From the NCBI GenBank assembly GCA_016783355.1, contig JADHWR010000070.1, positions 1 to 5,890 of the forward strand: a stretch of 5,890 bases of DNA, written 5' to 3'. The stretch's first letter is position 1. The number at the start of each line of letters is the position of its first letter. The notes beneath the pieces are model-generated. The model saw only the letters and a program-made list of their open reading frames with translations. It did not search any database and was not told the DNA's origin. This document shows positions 3,374 through 5,890 of the stretch, piece by piece. Both the position numbers and the translations under genes were made by a program. Source of the stretch: Candidatus Omnitrophota bacterium (lineage in GTDB: Bacteria; Omnitrophota; Gorgyraeia; Gygaellales; JAHJCI01).

Positions 3374-5839
3374 TTATTGAGAGGGCTTCCCAAGTAAGGA
3401 ATCGGTTATTCCTTTGATAAGATCAACTACCTTGGCTTCAAATTTATACATTGGATTTTTAAGCGTGCCGCTGATTTTTATTACACCAAATCTTCCTGCT
3501 TCACCGATTATTGCTGTGGCAATGGTTTTGAATATATCTTTTTCCGAAGTTTCCTCTTCTTGTACTTGTGCTTCAAGAGAGCTATTAATAGAACCATCGA
3601 AACCGATCTTAACCGGGCCGGTAAGATTAGCAAGGTTGCTTTTTAAGGTTAAATTATCCGTAAAGATATACTTATTCTGGATAACAAATTCGCAGTAGCC
3701 TTCACGGAAAACAATATTGGCAAAATTCTTTTTAAAAAGTAATTCTCCCAGGCCTTTAAATACATTTAATTGCCAGAGTTTGCCTTCGCTAATGAGAATA
3801 CTCCCCTCTCCTTCCAGCTTAGAGAGGTTATTAACTAAGCCATTGATTTTGGCTTGGGCTTGAATTGTGCCTGAGATATCCTTTTCTTTTGCCGCTGTAT
3901 CTAGCTTAAGCTTCTCAATTTTGACATTTTTGATATCTGCTTTTACCCAAAAGGGCAGTTCTTTATAATTTAGATTCATCTTTACGTTCGCCTCGATTGT
4001 ACCGCCATATAGAGATAGCTGCATGAAGGGGACTTGGGCAAGACCATCAGCCTGCGTATAATTTAGAAGAAACCCTTTGGATTTCAAACCATAAGCAGAT
4101 AGGGACGGGCTGGAGAGCCCTGCTTGAATTATACAGGATTTAATATTGTTTATATTGCCGTCTACTTTGACTTTTGCCTGCATTATGCCTGCGAGCTTAA
4201 TCTGTTCCCACTGCTTTTTAAGCTTCGTTAAGGGTTCATTAATATCACTGAGGTCAACATTTAATCCCGCGCTTATCTCTGCCTGCAGGCGGGGAGGTTT
4301 TTTCATATCGATATTGCCTTGAAGTGAAAATTCAGAATTAAACCATTTGCCGGAGAGTCCAGATATATTAATCGACCGATTATTGAGCACAAAATTAGAT
4401 TGCAAGAAGAGGTCATTTGATGATAGCTCCATTTGGATTTTAGGGGATTGGAAGTTAGTTAGTCTGCCCTCTGCTTTATAGGGAATCCCCCGGAATTTAA
4501 AATTTAGTTCCGGCCAATTGAGTGTATTCCCGGTGAATTTAAATTGACCGGCAATATCCTCAAAAGGAGCATCGATCTTCTCAAGCTTTACTATTGCGTT
4601 ATGGATATCCAGATACCCGCTTATCTTGGGCGTTTCAGCTGCAGGAAGCTTAGTCTGTATGGTAAGGGATAATTTGCCTTCTCCCTTGACCGCGGCGGGA
4701 AAAGAAAATTTAAATTTATCCTTTAATATTTTCTGAATAGAATTCAGATCCAAGGCAGATTCAATATTGATATTGAGTAGCGGGTTGTTAAAATCGGTAA
4801 GATTGCCTTTGGCTTCCAATGCCATCCCTAAGACCTTGGCGCTTAGTTTATCTGAAGTAAGCCCGGAATTATTGAATTCCACTTCGCCGCTGATATCGAC
4901 TACCCGATCAACAAATTTCAGGCCAGAAATATCCAATTTGGCAATGTTCGCATTGCCAGAATAGCTGATCAGCTGTTTATTTTTTAGGTTGTATTTAAGA
5001 TTGGCTTCTATACTTGAGTTTAGTTTAATTAAGGTATCACCCTTAGAAAGATTAATGCCTCTATTTTGGGATTCTAAATCAGCCTGAAGAATACCATCTT
5101 TAAGATCGAGGTTTATTAAGGCATCGATTATGCCTTTGGGATGATAAAGCTGGAAATTCTGATAATAGTTTGAAAATTCCTGAAGAGAAAAATCCTTAAT
5201 TGTAATTTTAGCGGTTAATTTCTTTTCTGGTATCCTGAACTCGCCTGAAGCGTTTATCTTTATGCGTGGATTAGCCGGGATTTCAGATGTGAGGTTGAAC
5301 TTTACACTCGCCGGTAAAGATAGCGACATAGCTAGATCCAAATTATCCACAGTTTTATTAAATGGGTCAGGCAAGGCGTTGTCTTGAAAGTCAATGCGGG
5401 CACCGGTTATACTAACTTTATAAATAAGTAGATTGAGTTTGCGGCCCCTTTCTTTAGCACCCGTTTTAGGCAATAGTTCCAAGAGATTGAGTGTATTATC
5501 GGGCTTGCGCTCTAAAAATAAAACCGGAGATTTAAGTCTTACGGTAGGAATAATAATTTGTTTTCTAAAAATAGGAAGAACGAGAAATGTGCAGGAGCCT
5601 TCTTTCAGGCTGATAATCTGTTTTGCCCGATCATAAATAACCAGGTCTCTTAGTACTATTCCTTTAAATATATTGAATTGCAGTGATTCAAGAGTAATTT
5701 CTTTTTGTATCTCTTTTTCTATTCTTTGAATAATCAAGGATTTGATTTTTATGGGCAGGATCGATTTGTTTAAATAAATTATGACTGCAGAAATGATGAA
5801 GACGATGGTGAGGAAAATAATAAAAAGCTTTTTCCTCAT
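3374..5839 (-). CDS. AsmA-like envelope protein (AsmA/TamB-type superfamily)
   Basis: 821 residues. Residues about 4-24 (KLFIIFLTIVFIISAVIIYL) form a single N-terminal membrane anchor, followed by the usual AsmA opening: an amphipathic segment, then ITLESLQFNIFKGIVLRDLVIYD. The body is a long run of short beta strands with repeated 'GxLxxFxNPxLNI'-like turns, consistent with the extended grooved beta structure of this superfamily. The C-terminal region (about 650-796) has the AsmA hallmarks GEGSILISEGKLWQL (from 677), FKGLGELLF, FDGSINSSLEAQV and the closing ISGTLKNPMYKFE (788-800 region). Family members are anchored in the inner membrane, span the periplasm and support phospholipid transport to and integrity of the outer membrane. 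The ATG at 5837-5839 lacks a strong ribosome binding site (GGA about 10 bases upstream). An Smr gene follows after 27 bases. Upstream only 51 bases are visible, and I could not identify a promoter in them. Confidence 0.9.
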   Translation of the reverse strand: MRKKLFIIFLTIVFIISAVIIYLNKSILPIKIKSLIIQRIEKEIQKEITLESLQFNIFKGIVLRDLVIYDRAKQIISLKEGSCTFLVLPIFRKQIIIPTVRLKSPVLFLERKPDNTLNLLELLPKTGAKERGRKLNLLIYKVSITGARIDFQDNALPDPFNKTVDNLDLAMSLSLPASVKFNLTSEIPANPRIKINASGEFRIPEKKLTAKITIKDFSLQEFSNYYQNFQLYHPKGIIDALINLDLKDGILQADLESQNRGINLSKGDTLIKLNSSIEANLKYNLKNKQLISYSGNANIAKLDISGLKFVDRVVDISGEVEFNNSGLTSDKLSAKVLGMALEAKGNLTDFNNPLLNINIESALDLNSIQKILKDKFKFSFPAAVKGEGKLSLTIQTKLPAAETPKISGYLDIHNAIVKLEKIDAPFEDIAGQFKFTGNTLNWPELNFKFRGIPYKAEGRLTNFQSPKIQMELSSNDLFLQSNFVLNNRSINISGLSGKWFNSEFSLQGNIDMKKPPRLQAEISAGLNVDLSDINEPLTKLKKQWEQIKLAGIMQAKVKVDGNINNIKSCIIQAGLSSPSLSAYGLKSKGFLLNYTQADGLAQVPFMQLSLYGGTIEANVKMNLNYKELPFWVKADIKNVKIEKLKLDTAAKEKDISGTIQAQAKINGLVNNLSKLEGEGSILISEGKLWQLNVFKGLGELLFKKNFANIVFREGYCEFVIQNKYIFTDNLTLKSNLANLTGPVKIGFDGSINSSLEAQVQEEETSEKDIFKTIATAIIGEAGRFGVIKISGTLKNPMYKFEAKVVDLIKGITDSLLGKPSQ

Positions 5840-5890
5840 TGCTTTTGTCCGACTTTATTTATTTTTATACCCTTACTTGTTAAGTAGACA

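Noticed and set aside
3414..5636. Several plus-strand frames (3414-3698, 4767-4964, 5433-5636)
   Set aside because: All lie within the 821-residue AsmA-like gene on the other strand and have no family features.
5840..5890. A promoter for the AsmA-like gene around TATAAA (minus strand)
   Set aside because: No acceptable -35 box at 16-18 bases was found in the 51 bases available; the true promoter may lie outside the window.

Overview
The window reads like a piece of a Gram-negative, moderately AT-rich bacterial chromosome. An outer-membrane beta-barrel (MipA/OmpV type), an AsmA-like envelope protein and two further proteins with export or membrane segments all imply a double membrane. The combination of FxsA, Smr, AsmA, small zinc-ribbon proteins and many GC-rich palindromic repeats in an AT-rich background would fit an uncultivated lineage such as Omnitrophota. 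That placement is inference from general character; no marker gene is present to test it.

All convincing genes lie on the minus strand, so the map reads from right to left. From 5839 to 3374 is a large AsmA-like protein, followed after 27 bases by a stand-alone Smr-domain protein (3346-3095). A terminator-like hairpin (about 3047-3079) closes this pair. A small conserved-looking protein of unknown function (2952-2716) follows, with its own plausible sigma-70-type promoter (3009-3036) and a strong ribosome binding site. Next comes a gene-free, hairpin-rich stretch (2472-2715), an exported protein made of one PAS domain (2471-1956), a GC-rich palindrome (1906-1945), an FxsA-family membrane protein (1860-1453), a leader with a 9-bp stem (1327-1452), a MipA/OmpV outer-membrane protein (1320-304) and, 20 bases on, the start of a zinc-ribbon protein that runs off the left edge (283 to <1).

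The most striking feature is the 5' end of the mipA-like gene. Its signal peptide appears to have been split twice, in frame, by palindromic repeat sequence. A 114-base compound palindrome (1021-1134) separates the hydrophobic core from the cleavage site, and up to 144 bases of a second repeat-rich block (1168-1311) separate the Met-Lys-Lys start from the hydrophobic core. Removing both restores a textbook signal peptide, MKK + CFPLVILLLIF + TCSAYA|D. This resembles the in-frame behaviour of Rickettsia palindromic elements, here in an export signal. The outer motif of the 114-base element recurs in the hairpin after the Smr gene.

The genes do not form one recognisable pathway. The shared theme is the cell envelope: AsmA-like lipid/outer-membrane homeostasis, an outer-membrane barrel, an inner-membrane FxsA protein and an exported sensor-like PAS domain. 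No tRNA, rRNA, CRISPR array, transposase or known riboswitch was recognised.
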